The position numbers and the translations under genes were made by a program. The notes under the pieces are model-generated. The model was not told where the DNA came from. It saw only the letters and a list, made by a program, of their open reading frames with translations, and made no database searches. Shown here piece after piece: positions 23,701 to 34,131 of a stretch of 64,000 nucleotides of DNA. Source of the DNA: Axinella damicornis (taxonomy: Eukaryota > Porifera > Demospongiae > Axinellida > Axinellidae); assembly GCA_963931865.1 (NCBI GenBank), contig OZ007510.1:1821205-1885204 (forward strand), in the 5' to 3' direction. Each line of letters opens with the position of its first letter. Positions within the stretch are counted from its first letter, which is position 1.

Positions 23701-25649
23701 CCGTTAGTTTGTTCCTGTAGCACCTACCTGCTGCATGGACCACCAGCCCAATGATGGCCGTTAGTCTGTTCCTGTAGCGCCTACCTGCTGCATGGACCAC
23801 CAGCCCAATGGTGGCCGTTAGTCTGTTCCTGTAGCGCCTACCTGCTGCATGGACCACCAGCCCAATGGTGGCCGTTAGTCTGTTCCTGTAGCGCCTACCT
23901 GCTGCATGGACCACCAGCCCAATGGTGGCCGTTAGTCTGTTCCTGTAGCACCTACCTGCTGCATGGACCACCAGCCCAATGGTGGCCGTTAGTCTGTCCT
24001 GTAGTGCTTACCTGCTGCATGGACCACCAGCCCAATGGTGGCCGTTAGTTTGTTCCTGTAGCACCTACCTGCTGCATGGACCACCAGCCCAATGATGGCC
24101 GTTAGTCTGTTCCTGTAGCGCCTACCTGCTGCATGGACCACCAGCCCAATGGTGGCCGTTAGTCTGTTCCTGTAGCGCCTACCTGCTGCATGGACCACCA
24201 GCCCAATGGTGGCCGTTAGTTTGTTCCTGTAGCGCCTACCTGCTGCATGGACCACCAGCCCAATGGTGGCCGTTAGTCTGTTCCTGTAGCGCCTACCTGC
24301 TGCATGGACCACCAGCCCAATGGTGGCCATTAGTCTGTTCCTGTAGCGCCTACTTGCTACATGGACCACCAGCCCAATGGTGGCCGTTAGTCTGTTCCTG
24401 TAGCGCCTACCTGCTGCATGGACCACCAGCCCAATGGTGGCCATTAGTCTGTTCCTGTAGCGCCTACCTGCTGCATGGACCACCAGCCCAATGGTGGCCG
24501 TTAGTCTGTTACTGTAGCACATACCTGCTGCATGGACCACCAGCCCAATGGTGGCCGTTAGTCTGTTCCTGTTGTGTTTCCCCCCACTGCCAACCTCGGC
24601 ATCTGCAGAATAACAGAACAGTCGGGGAAGGTAATTATGCTCATTGCTTCTCCGTGAAGTGGGTGTGCCTGGGTCCCCTCCCCTAACCAACCTGTGGAGT
24701 GGGTGTGGCTGTGTCCCCCTCCCCCGACCTGGTCGACCACTAGCATGAAGATGAACCCAAGGACGAGGGACGCCCCCATCATTAACTGCAGCTGTTCCAC
24801 TGTGAAGCTGTCTGTGAGGTCCAGGACAGCTGCTGTGGAACCATCCTTGCTATTTACTTCATTCTCCACAGCTTGTGGTTGACGTAACACATGTACAGGC
24901 TCTACTGAAGCAATGGTGGAGAGGGGGGAGGCGGTTGTGTGGGCGTGGTGAGTCTCATGGGTGTGTAGCACTATATGGGTGGCAGAAACAGGTACATGAG
25001 CCTTAACTGCAGGACTGCAAAGTACTGTAAAAGAATGGCATGTGAATCATTGGAATAACTGAGCATACCTTCTCCAAAGAGTGACTCCACCCCCTCAGGA
25101 ATGATGACTATGAGAGCCGTACCGATCAGCAGACCTGCACCAAACGTGGTTACCTTGCGTAGCACACCCTATAGTGTGTGTGTGTGTGCGTGTGTGTGTG
25201 CGTGTGTGTGTGCGTGTGTGTGTGTGTGCGTGTATGAGTTAAGGCAAAGGGAATTCAATGCAGTACAAACTACAGTCCAGTTCAGTTTTTTGTCTTTTTG
25301 TACTGCAAGCGACAAAAGCTGGACGTGGAGGCCTGGGAACTAGGCTAGGGTGGGGGCGTGGGAACAAGGCTACTCCTGCCTAGTGTGTGCGTGTGTGTGT
25401 GTGCGTGTGTGTGTGTGTGTACCACATTCTCAAGCATCATGGACTGCCAAGGTTATGAGTGTCCCCTTTTCAGGTACGTCCGACACAGGCCCTCCTCTCT
25501 TTTAAACTTAAGAATCATCGGGTCTGTTACTTGAGTGCTGTATACACATGTACCTCTGAGAGAGTGAGGGCCAAAGGAATGGAGCCAGCAAGATAGCAGC
25601 CAATAAACATGGCCAGAGAGAGCAGCATCAGTCTCCAGAAGTCGTCCAT
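20761..25649 (-). CDS. SLC39A9: ZIP9 zinc transporter (SLC39A9)
   Basis: Golgi/plasma-membrane ZIP-family zinc transporter. Exons: 25554-25649 ([20 protein letters not shown]), 25069-25168 ([20 protein letters not shown]), 24692-25006 (His-rich loop, then [20 protein letters not shown] and HSHTHST), 24525-24602, 22045-22130, 21821-21862 ([14 protein letters not shown]), 21478-21570 ([20 protein letters not shown]) and 20761-20994 (ending [20 protein letters not shown] and a His-rich tail). Exon 24525-24602 encodes [15 protein letters not shown] and splices in phase 1 to 22130 to give [16 protein letters not shown], the conserved zinc-binding HxxxD helix. The intron between these two exons is filled by a 35-unit tandem array made of that same exon. 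Complete, close to the family's normal length when the array is spliced out. Confidence 0.92.
21078..21227. repeat. duplicated 42-bp block with a 66-bp templated insert
   Basis: The block ctagtctcgttcccaggc through ccaagacaa occurs at 21078-21118 and again at about 21185-21227. Between the two lies a copy of 20581-20647 (cagtcatcagtggactcc to gagtagt). In the ZIP9 intron between exons 20994 and 21478. Confidence 0.8.
22194..22271. mobile_element. 78-bp hairpin MITE
   Basis: Almost perfect hairpin (TAGCCTCGTTCCCAGGTGCT... AGATCT ...AGCGCCTGGGAATGAGGCTA) with about 36-bp arms. Flanks cctggacaa and cctagacaa match at 8 of 9 positions. Confidence 0.8.
22582..24572 (-). repeat. 35-unit, 57-bp tandem array derived from a ZIP9 exon and its 5' splice site
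   Basis: Each unit, read on the gene's strand, contains ctacag, gaacagactaacgg, the codons for [11 protein letters not shown] and the donor gcag|gtaggc. Spacing between the first (22601) and last (24534) ggaccaccag core is 1,933 bp, which equals 34 steps of 57 minus five single-base deletions. I see exactly five 56-bp units (cctgt-type, near 22975, 23145, 23255, 23370 and 23995). The unit nearest 24525 is the genuine exon; the others follow it in the same intron. A 57-bp unit is 19 codons with no stop, so runs of units read as repeated [19 protein letters not shown]. Confidence 0.95.
25165..25232. repeat. (TG)n/(TGCG) microsatellite
   Basis: GTGTGTGCG repeat just upstream of the ZIP9 exon 2 acceptor; a second similar tract lies at 25383-25420. 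Confidence 0.85.
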
Positions 25650-26188
25650 AGCGTAGAACAGCACCAGCCACTGTTTAGAAAAAGTAAAAAGTTGGAATCA
25701 ACCTACAACACATTCCACGCATTCTTCCTAGAGTTACGGTTGCTTACCTCACCAGTTACTTCATGAAGTACTTCTCTGCTACGTACTCTCCTATTTGCCT
25801 ACCTCTGCTCCGTAAGCTTGGCTAGCCTCTGCTTGCTTGTTTGATTACGTATGTATACTCTGCTAAAATTAATTATCATTAATTTCTCAAAATTCCAAAG
25901 AAAATTAATTAGACAGCGCTTAAATGGAGAGGAACCCCAACCACGTGTTCGTGTCCACTGTATGGCTACCCGGTCTGTTGCTGTGGGGAGATCGTTGCTG
26001 GTCTGCAGCCCTCCCTCGTTGTGTCCCAGCTGCTGGAGGAGCCTAGCAGCCGCTGGACGGCTCTCCCCCTTCCAGCGAAAGGGTGCCTCCTCTCCTAGAC
26101 ACAGGAGCTCCCACTCCCCACCACCACCGCTGCCATCAGTTTCAGTGGAGATAGGAGGGAGGTGAGGGTAGGAGAGGGAGGGAGGGAG

Positions 26189-26219
<31 letters not shown>

Positions 26220-26491
26220 ATCAACAGACGGATGGTCGCAGAGGGTGGGTGGGGCATTTGTCACGAGGATGACTGCAGTCCATGCCTACAGGTCATGCCC
26301 ACCCTCATATACACAACTAGTAAATGTGGCGTGTAGCGTGTGCATGATGGCATGGTCTGCAGATTCATCCTCGTGACTGGAATTGCTCCATCCACCCTCT
26401 GCGACCGTCCGTCCATACAAGACAACAGTTGATCTGCACTGGGAGGGGAAGTATGGCCAGCTTGTGATACATAGAGTTGTGTATCATGTTT
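25650..26491. promoter_or_regulatory. shared upstream region of ZIP9 (-) and PNPT1 (+)
   Basis: The two genes are divergent and about 840 bp apart here. The region holds a GGGA tract ending in about 30 consecutive G (26160-26219) and an imperfect inverted repeat (arms about 26224-26278 and 26366-26415). Promoter function is inferred from position only. Confidence 0.45.
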
Positions 26492-28236
26492 ATGGCAGTA
26501 TGGAGTGTAACTAACTCTGGTGGTTTGAGCCCTGTTAGAGTATTTTTATCTCACACTCTTTCTTGTAGCCCTATTACGTTCTCAACTGGCCGATATGCAA
26601 ATTTAGCTGATGGAGCTGCTTTAGTACAGGTAAGAGCCATCCTGTGTTGAGTGTGCAACTCATGGCTAACTCTTCCCTCCCTTACCCCGCTGTCGCAAAC
26701 ACATGAACGTGCACATGCGCAACACACACATACACACACACACGCACACACACATGTACATTGATACACACAAACTACAGGGTGCAAACACCGCTGTATT
26801 GGTAACAGCAGTTAGCCATAAAAAGTCGGCAGAAAACGCTTATGGCCTTCCTTTACTGGTAGGAAATGCCCCACCTCCATTCTCCTCTTCCTTGAGCTAT
26901 ACCATACCTCCTTCCCCTCTGGCTGCAGGTGGACTACAGAGAGAGGGCAGCAGCTGCTGGTCGAATACCACAGACTTTTCTCCGAAGAGAGATGAGGGCC
27001 TCCGATAAGGAGACCTTGGTTAGCAGATGTATTGGTAAGTGGTATGTTTCAACTAATTTATTACTTTTATTTTTGCTTCTCCTCTCCACACCGTAGATAG
27101 GTCGATACGACCATTATTCCCAGCTGGATATTCGAACGAAACTCAGGTTCGGTGAATTACATGTACACTACCCGGTGGCTATCTGACCGACTTAGCTGCT
27201 TAGTGTATGTCTAATTATTAGTCATGTTCCCAAATATTCAAGGAGGAGGTCTGGGAAGAGGGTGGCAGTGGGCGGGGCAACATCCGAGGGGGTAACTCTT
27301 GCATTCCTCCACAGGTCATTTGCAGCATGCTGGCGGTGGATCGCAAGCATGACCCTGAATTGCTCAGCATTAATGGGGCCTCGGCTGCCCTCTTGCTCTC
27401 AGACATCCCCTGGAATGGACCAATAGGTTCGCACGTTCAGTTTGTTTACATGCTTCAGGCATTCGCCTCTTCCTGCCATCCTGTTTCTTCCTCTTCCCCT
27501 TCTCTCCTCCCCCTTCCCACCTCCTCCCCCTCCATCTCCATTTTGCCATTGTCTTCATCATCTCCTTCCTCCTTCCCTTCCTCCGCTCCGCTCCTTCCCT
27601 TCCACCACTCCCTGCCACTCGTTTGTAGCGGCTGTGAGGCTAGGCTTGATTGATGACAAGCCATGCATTAATCCCAATCAGCGACAGGTAGCACACCATA
27701 TTTCATTTCATATGCTGATTGTTTTGTGAGTTTGAGATTCTAATAATCTGTTCCTTAGTTGGAAGTGAGCAAGTTGAACATTGTTGTTGCCAGCACAAAG
27801 GACAGGATCGGTAAGCATACTAAGAGTGTGTGTGCTTTACCCCTCATCGTCTTACTGACCTGTACTTCTGTTTCCTCCCCTCTACCCCTCATTTCTCCCT
27901 CCCCCTCCTGTCCCCCAAACCTCTACTGTCCACCTCCTGTCCCCCTCCCCCATCCCCCGTTCTCTCTCTTTCTCCCACTCCTGTCCCTCCATCCCCCCGT
28001 CCCCTTCCTCCTTGTCCCCTTTCCCATGCAGTGATGGTAGAAGGATCTGCTCATGAAGTAGCAGAAGAGCAGTTTTGTGAGGCAGTGCATCTTGGATTCA
28101 GAGAGGTCAGAGTAATAAGATGATGGTTAATGTATGCTACGAGTTGCTGATCCAATTGACATGTACATGCACATCACATGCACATCACATGCACACGCAT
28201 GCACACATGCCCGTGTACACACGTACGCACACACAT

Positions 28237-28273
<37 letters not shown>

Positions 28274-29434
28274 CACACACACATGCACACACACACACAC
28301 ACACACACATACATGCACATACATATACACACACACACACATACACACACAGGCTCAGCCGCTCATTGACTCCCTCGTTGAGCTGCGACAGTATCGCAAG
28401 AAGCCCACGAGGGAGTTCACCCTGGCCATGCCCCCTCCCGAGCTCACCAACATTGTGAATAGGCAAGCTCCTCATTAACTGGCTGAGTATAGTTGGATGT
28501 AAATCAGCACAACTACTATTTCTGCCTGGTATGCCTTATCAGTGCAGTGTCTCATTCCCAAACCCTCGGAGCGGCCTGGGAATGTGACTAATGTACCAGA
28601 CTACCAGTAGCACTGAGCCCAAGAGTTGGCTGTGCATCAGCAGTCATATTTATTCAGGGTCATGTGTGTGCATATCCATCCAGAGAAGATATGACATTCC
28701 CTTGTGTGTCCCCTCCCTCCCTATCTCCCTCCCTCCCTCCCTATCTCCCTCCCTCCCTCCCTCCCTCCCTCCCTCCCTCCCTCCCTCCCTCCCTCCCTCC
28801 CTCCCTCCCTCCCTCCCTCCCTCCCTCCCTCCCCTCCCTCCCCTCCCTCCCATTCCTCCCTCCCCTCCCCCGGTCTCCTCTCCCCCCTCCCCTCTCCTCT
28901 CCCCTCTCTCAGTTTGTGTCATGAAAAGGTGAACGCCATCCTGACTGACAGTACCCCACGCAAAAGCTTCACGTGATGAGGCACTTTTTGCAGTACTGGC
29001 ATCAGTGCGAGACAAAATACGCGAGGAACATCCGGATATGGAGCTGCAGCAGCTGTCTGAGGCCTTCTGGGACGAATGTCGTAATTGTGTGCGAGAGAAT
29101 GTCCTTGACAGAGAGATGAGGTGGGTGGGGGTGGGGTGGGGTGGGTGGGTAGGTGGGTGGGTGCGTGCGGTGTGGGTGAGAGTGAGCTTGGCTAATGCAT
29201 GACCAATCAGAACGTTGATCACTTAGCAAACTAGTTTTCTGTTGACCAGGTTTGTCCTGTTACTCCTTTTGCAGGTGTGATGGCCGAAAGCTGGATGACC
29301 TTCGACCTATCACCTGTGAAGCAGATGTGTTCGAAGCTCTGCATGGGTCAGCAGTTTTCAAGAGAGGAGAAACACAGGTTGGCAAGGGGCAGCATGTGTG
29401 AATGGGGAGGCAGAGGGTTGGGAGGGGGGGGGGT

Positions 29435-29476
<42 letters not shown>

Positions 29477-32400
29477 TGAATGGACTGGAGTAGGGGAAGG
29501 AACAGAGGGGGGAAGGAGGGAGGGAGAATGGAGGAGGAAACAGGGAATGGAGAGAGGGAGAATGGAGGAGGAAGGGAACAGGGGGAAAGGAGGGAGGGAG
29601 AATGGAGGTGGAGTGGGGAAGGGGGAGGATGAATCAGCACTAATACTGTAACAGTGACCATTCTCCCAGTAGACACTGAGTATTAGGAGGCACATATTGC
29701 CAACTATCTTAGTTCTGTCTGCTGCTGTAGGTGGGTTGGTCACTAGATGATTTTGCTTGTTGCAGGTGTTTTGCACCGTGACGTTCGACTCTGCTGAGGT
29801 AGCTGCAAAGACGGACTTTATCTCTATGATGCTGGGGTGAGTGCAACAAGACCATTCAAAGGCTGGAGGTCCTTCTTGCACCTTAGTCGCAAGCACTCTG
29901 TCAGGCTTGCGTAGTTCAACTATACCTGCTGTTGTTGTATCTTCACAGGGCACCAAGCACGAAGCAGTTCATGTTGCATTATGAGGTTAGGTCGGGCATG
30001 GTAGCAGCCTCATTCCTAGACCACTTCTACCCGGTCTGGGAATGAGACTAGCTGGACTGTTCTTAAATAATGCTAGCTGCTGAATTTATTTACTCTTTCT
30101 GATTTTCGCTCAGTTCCCTCCATTTGCAACCAATGAGATTGGGCGATTCCTTGTGGCTGGCAGGAGGGAGATTGGACATGGTACGTACATAGTATGGTGC
30201 AGTATGGTGCTATACACAGCTGCTTCATTCCCAGGTCCATCTTCTCTTCTTTCTTCAGCCTTTGATCTATATTCATGCATGGAGTATCAAAGCACTCTTC
30301 CAATGACGTGCAAACTTAAGCTCAAGAAAAACATAGCCTCATTCCCAAACCTTTCAGATACTGAAAGCGATCTGTGCTGTTTGGTCTGGGACTGAGACTA
30401 AGAAAAGTAGTGCCCATAGGAAGGGATGGAATTATGTAAGCAGAATGAGCCACTCTGTGTTATACACATCATACAATTTGCAAACTCCAATATAGGTGCA
30501 TTAGCTGAAAAGGCACTTCTTCCACTACTCCCCAAAGACTTCCAGTTTACCATCAGAGTCAACTCCCAAGTCCTGGATTCTAGTGGTGAGATGTCCTGTG
30601 ACTGTCATGTGACTATCAGGTGACTATCACAGAACAATCACATGACTTCCATCATTCACTATGTAGGGTCATCCTCGATGGCATCGGTGTGCGGAGGTAG
30701 CCTTGCGTTGTTTGATGCTGGTAAGCTATAGATTGCCACAGTGGGGTAATCCCTGCTAATTTAGCATGGCCTCCGTCTGATACCCATTCCAGGTGTCCCC
30801 ATGACCCGGGCGGCAGCTGGGGTGGCAACTGGACTGATCATCAGAAACAAACCAGGCACCGATGAAATTGAGAAGTACCAGATACTGACGGACATCTTGG
30901 TAACTATATCTCAGCGAACTCTCCTTGTACGCATATCACCACCCCCCATGAACTACCTGTATTGGAGATGCAGCGCAGCATTCCTGGGTTATCAAATCAA
31001 TATGAACTGAACTGAACACGTGTGTTGTTGTTGCATGTGTACTCGTTGTATTTGACAATTCCCTCCCTCTGAATGTTCAGGGGATGGAAGATGCCCTTGG
31101 GCAGATGGATTTTAAAATGGCTGGTACCAGAGAAGGCATCACCTCCATACAGGTGAGGAGTCGGAAGTCCTAACATCAATTTGACAATCTGCAGATAGTC
31201 TCGTACCCATACCAAGCCAAGTCTTGTACCCATACCAAGCCAAAGCGGAAGGATGGTCTGGTGAATAGTACTTCATCACACCATGGCCAAGCCTCATTCC
31301 CAAGAGGCCATTTCTCTCGTCCCGTGCAACTTGGGAACGAGGCTAACCATGGACTAAGTTGCATGCTGGGCTTCAGTAAACTCGAGGGCTGACCCACTGA
31401 GCCGTGATTTGCGTGCACTCACCTGAAATACTACAGTTAAAGTTCAGTAGCTACAGTACATGATGAAGGAACAAACTGCAGCTTGAAGGAGAACGTGGTA
31501 AATGAACCTTGAGTTCCTACGTGATCTTACTGTGATTCAAGGCATCTCAGAACAAGTCTGAAGCAGCTGTTGTGTTGCACTATAAAATCAATTAGCGATG
31601 ACCCTGAATTAGCAAAGGTCAACTGTATCCGACCTCCTCTGAGCTTGTCATTACCCTCTTGAACGCCCAGGTGGATGTCAAGGGTGTTCCCGGCATCCCC
31701 TATCACATCTTCGAGGAGGCTGTGATGAAGTCCAGAGGTATGATGTCCTGGAGGAATCTCCCAGACAACAAACTTTCTTTCTGCATGTGGCGATTATTGC
31801 ACCAGCTTCCTATGCTATAAGCTAACCTTTGCCTGTGCTTGCAATGTAGTGAGTGTGGAGGTAGCCTCGTTCCCAGGTGCTCGAGTGCCCGGGAAGGAGG
31901 CTAGCGTGGAGGTTGTTTGGTGTTGGGAGGTCTAGTCTGGTTGTGAATGGATGCACACGATGCCGTCTACGTTCAAGACCATGTACTCAGCTGACTGTGT
32001 TATACCACTGTCTGTTTCAGATGCTCGCTACCGTGTGCTGGACATAATGGATCAGTGCCAGTCAGTGCCAAGACCAAAACTCAAAGATAGTGGACCAGTG
32101 TACAGTGAGTGCTAGTACCTCCCTGCTTCTTCCTCCCTCCCTCCCATACTCCCTCCCTCCCATCCTCCTTCCCTCCCTCCCATACTCCCTCCCTCCCATC
32201 CTCCTTCCCTCCCTCCCATCCTCCCTCCCTCCCATCCTCCCTCCCTCCCATCCTCCTTCCCTCTCTCCCATCCTTCCTCCCTCCAAATTCTTCCATCCTC
32301 CCATCCTTCCTCCCTCCCATTCTCCCATCCTCCCTCCTTCCTTCCCATACTCCCCCACAAGTAAAACTTAAACCTTGGATGCCTGACCTTGATAATCAGG

Positions 32401-33394
32401 AATGGTGTCTCTTTCATGCACATATACAGCCACCATTGAGGTCCCTGAGGAAAAGAGGAAGAAGCTGATTGGTGTTGGGGGTCACAAAATAAGGGCGCTC
32501 ATCTCGGAGACAGGAGCGGACTTGGGCACTGTCAGTGATGAGCTCATGTCCATCTTTGCACCCACAAGAGAAGTGATGGAGACGGTGATGGAGAGGGTGG
32601 AGGCGGTGCTGGCTGAGGAACCAGAGGTGGGATACGTCTTGTGCTGTGGTCAGCAATACAGTAATTTACCACCTCCTTCCTCTCCACCTCACCTCCTTCC
32701 TTCCTTCCGCCCATCTGCCTCACTGCCTTCCCTTGCATCTCATACCCTTCCCTTCCACCTCACCCCCTTTCCTCCTTCCTTCCCTTTCCCCCTTCCACCT
32801 CTCCCGTCCCTTCCTACCTTCCACCTCACTCCTCCCTTGCATATTACCCCCTCCCTCTTCCTTCCCTTCCTCCCTTCCCCTCTCGTATTCCTTTTCTCTC
32901 CCCCCCCCCCCCCCCCCCCTCACTTTTAATTCCTCCACCCTACTCCTCTTTTCCCCTCCCCCTCCCTCCCCTTCTCTCTCTCCTCTTAGGAGCCTGAGTT
33001 TGAGTTTGGTGCAATCTACCCGGTCACAGTCAAGGAAGTCAGAGAGTATGGTGCGATGGTGGAGCTAGCTCCTGGCGTGGAGGCCCTCCTACACAAGTCA
33101 CAGATCAGCCACAGAGCTAACAGAAGTGTGAGTTGGAGAGACCACTGAGAAACAGCCTGGAATACAATTTTACAGACACTGTTTCTCTTGCTATGACAGG
33201 CTCCCCCACAGCTGGACGTCGGTCAGACGATCAACGTGAAGTACCTTGGCCGGGACCAGCAGACCGGGAGGCACAGGATCTCCCGCAAAGCTCTCCTCAC
33301 CCTCTCCTCGGACTCCTTCGTGTCCCAGCAGTCCTTCCTCAAGGCTCTCTCCGATGAATTCAGTAGCCCCAAGGAAGAGGACAATCAAAAATGA
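26492..33394 (+). CDS. PNPT1: mitochondrial polyribonucleotide nucleotidyltransferase (PNPase)
   Basis: Phosphorolytic 3'-5' exoribonuclease of mitochondria. About 20 exons in order: 26492-26629 ([18 protein letters not shown]), 26782 onward ([15 protein letters not shown]), [56 protein letters not shown], the all-helical linker, 29274-29378 ([20 protein letters not shown]), [96 protein letters not shown], a KH domain ([19 protein letters not shown], 32428-32627) and an S1 domain ([33 protein letters not shown]). TGA at 33392-33394. Two oddities: a GC-AG intron at 28463-28912 and a one-base frame break in CCCC at 28954-28957. The exact N-terminus is uncertain. Confidence 0.9.
28157..28352. 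repeat. (CA)n/(CACATG) microsatellite
   Basis: About 190 bp of CACACA with ATGCAC interruptions, ending at the acceptor (acacag) of a PNPT1 exon. It may serve as an unusual purine-interrupted polypyrimidine region. Confidence 0.9.
28706..28912. repeat. (CCTC)n tract
   Basis: About 130 bp of nearly pure CCCT repeat plus a degenerate C/T tail that runs into the next PNPT1 acceptor. The Pro/Ser-rich and Gly/Arg-rich frames over it are artefacts. Confidence 0.9.
29425..29475. repeat. poly-G tract
   Basis: Almost uninterrupted G run of about 48 bases followed by GGGA repeats, within a PNPT1 intron. Its true length may be misassembled. Confidence 0.85.
31289..31345. mobile_element. 57-bp hairpin MITE
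   Basis: Arms AAGCCTCATTCCCAAG and CTTGGGAACGAGGCTA in a PNPT1 intron. Flanks accatggcc and accatggac match at 8 of 9 positions. Confidence 0.75.
31862..31903. mobile_element. 42-bp hairpin MITE
   Basis: TAGCCTCGTTCCCAGG to GGGAAGGAGGCTA in a PNPT1 intron. Flanks gtgtggagg and gcgtggagg match at 8 of 9 positions. Confidence 0.75.
32126..32355. repeat. (TCCC)n tract with CATCCTCC variants
   Basis: About 230 bp of C/T-rich tetramer repeat in a PNPT1 intron; another C/T tract with about 19 C lies at 32660-32990 before the S1 exon. Confidence 0.85.
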
Positions 33395-34131
33395 TTATCA
33401 GTTCATAGCTGGTGTACATGTAGCACTAGTGATTGTTCGCAGATGAACAATAATAGCTACCTCTCAAATATTGCTGGTGTGGGTCGTAGCTCTCAATCTG
33501 GTGTAGCCTCGTTCCCAGGCACTCAGCAATTACCGAGCGCCTGGGAACGAGGCTAACATCTGCATGGTGTGGGTCTTAGCTCTGTCATTGCGCTGGACGA
33601 CTACGTGTACTTCACTTGCATAGAACAGAATAATATATAGCCAGGAAAGAGAATGACTGTATGTTTTGAGAATGTATGTTTTGTAGTGTAAGTTACATGA
33701 CCAGGAAGAGGAAAAGGGATAGCAGCTCACATGCAAACAGGTTTCCCTGTTCTATTGATCCTAAGTTGAAAAACAAATATCTTCAGAGCATGGATAAGAT
33801 AATAATCCCACAGTATATAGTGTGTATGAAGCTAGCATGCTCTCTGGATGGGCCTTGTTTGCTATTGCTTTTCGTTTTTTTCAGTGACACGTTTGTGAAG
33901 CAACAGCCAATAAAAACAAACTTTCTTTATACAGTGATCTTGAGCCAAACAACAACACACACACACAGGTATGAACAACATGCACACTTAATGTTGACAG
34001 TTGTGGGGTCATTTTGATGTGGTAACTTTTAAGTTGTAGCTGAATTGAGTGCAGTCAGATCATTTTGATAATCTATTATAAAAATCAAGTGGTATAATTG
34101 TGGGGTGTGTGCAGGTTCCAGGCACGGCCAC
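33395..34131. other. convergent intergenic region PNPT1/Pellino
   Basis: 3' flanks of both genes. One hairpin element at 33504-33553 lies between two imperfect copies of tggtgtgggtcgtagctct (about 33474 and 33564). Confidence 0.55.

Noticed and set aside
22582..24690. Repetitive protein of up to 230 residues, or a CRISPR-like array
   Set aside because: Units are contiguous without spacers, so it is not CRISPR. The open frames come from a stop-free 57-bp unit located in an intron; splicing at the parent exon donor gives a normal ZIP9, so I do not annotate a separate protein.
25799..26257. Minus-strand frame of 150 codons between ZIP9 and PNPT1
   Set aside because: Begins in a poly-proline run from the poly-G tract and has no family resemblance; lies in a promoter gap and inverted repeat.
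28120..28478. Overlapping His/Thr-rich and Cys/Val-rich frames
   Set aside because: Translation of a (CA)n microsatellite in several frames; only the exon after 28352 is coding (PNPT1).
28650..29222. Pro/Ser-rich and Gly/Arg-rich frames
   Set aside because: Artefacts of the CCTC repeat.
32062..32950. Arg/Gly/Glu-rich and Ser/Pro-rich frames over C/T tracts
   Set aside because: Simple-sequence artefacts; only the KH-domain exon (32428-32627) is coding.
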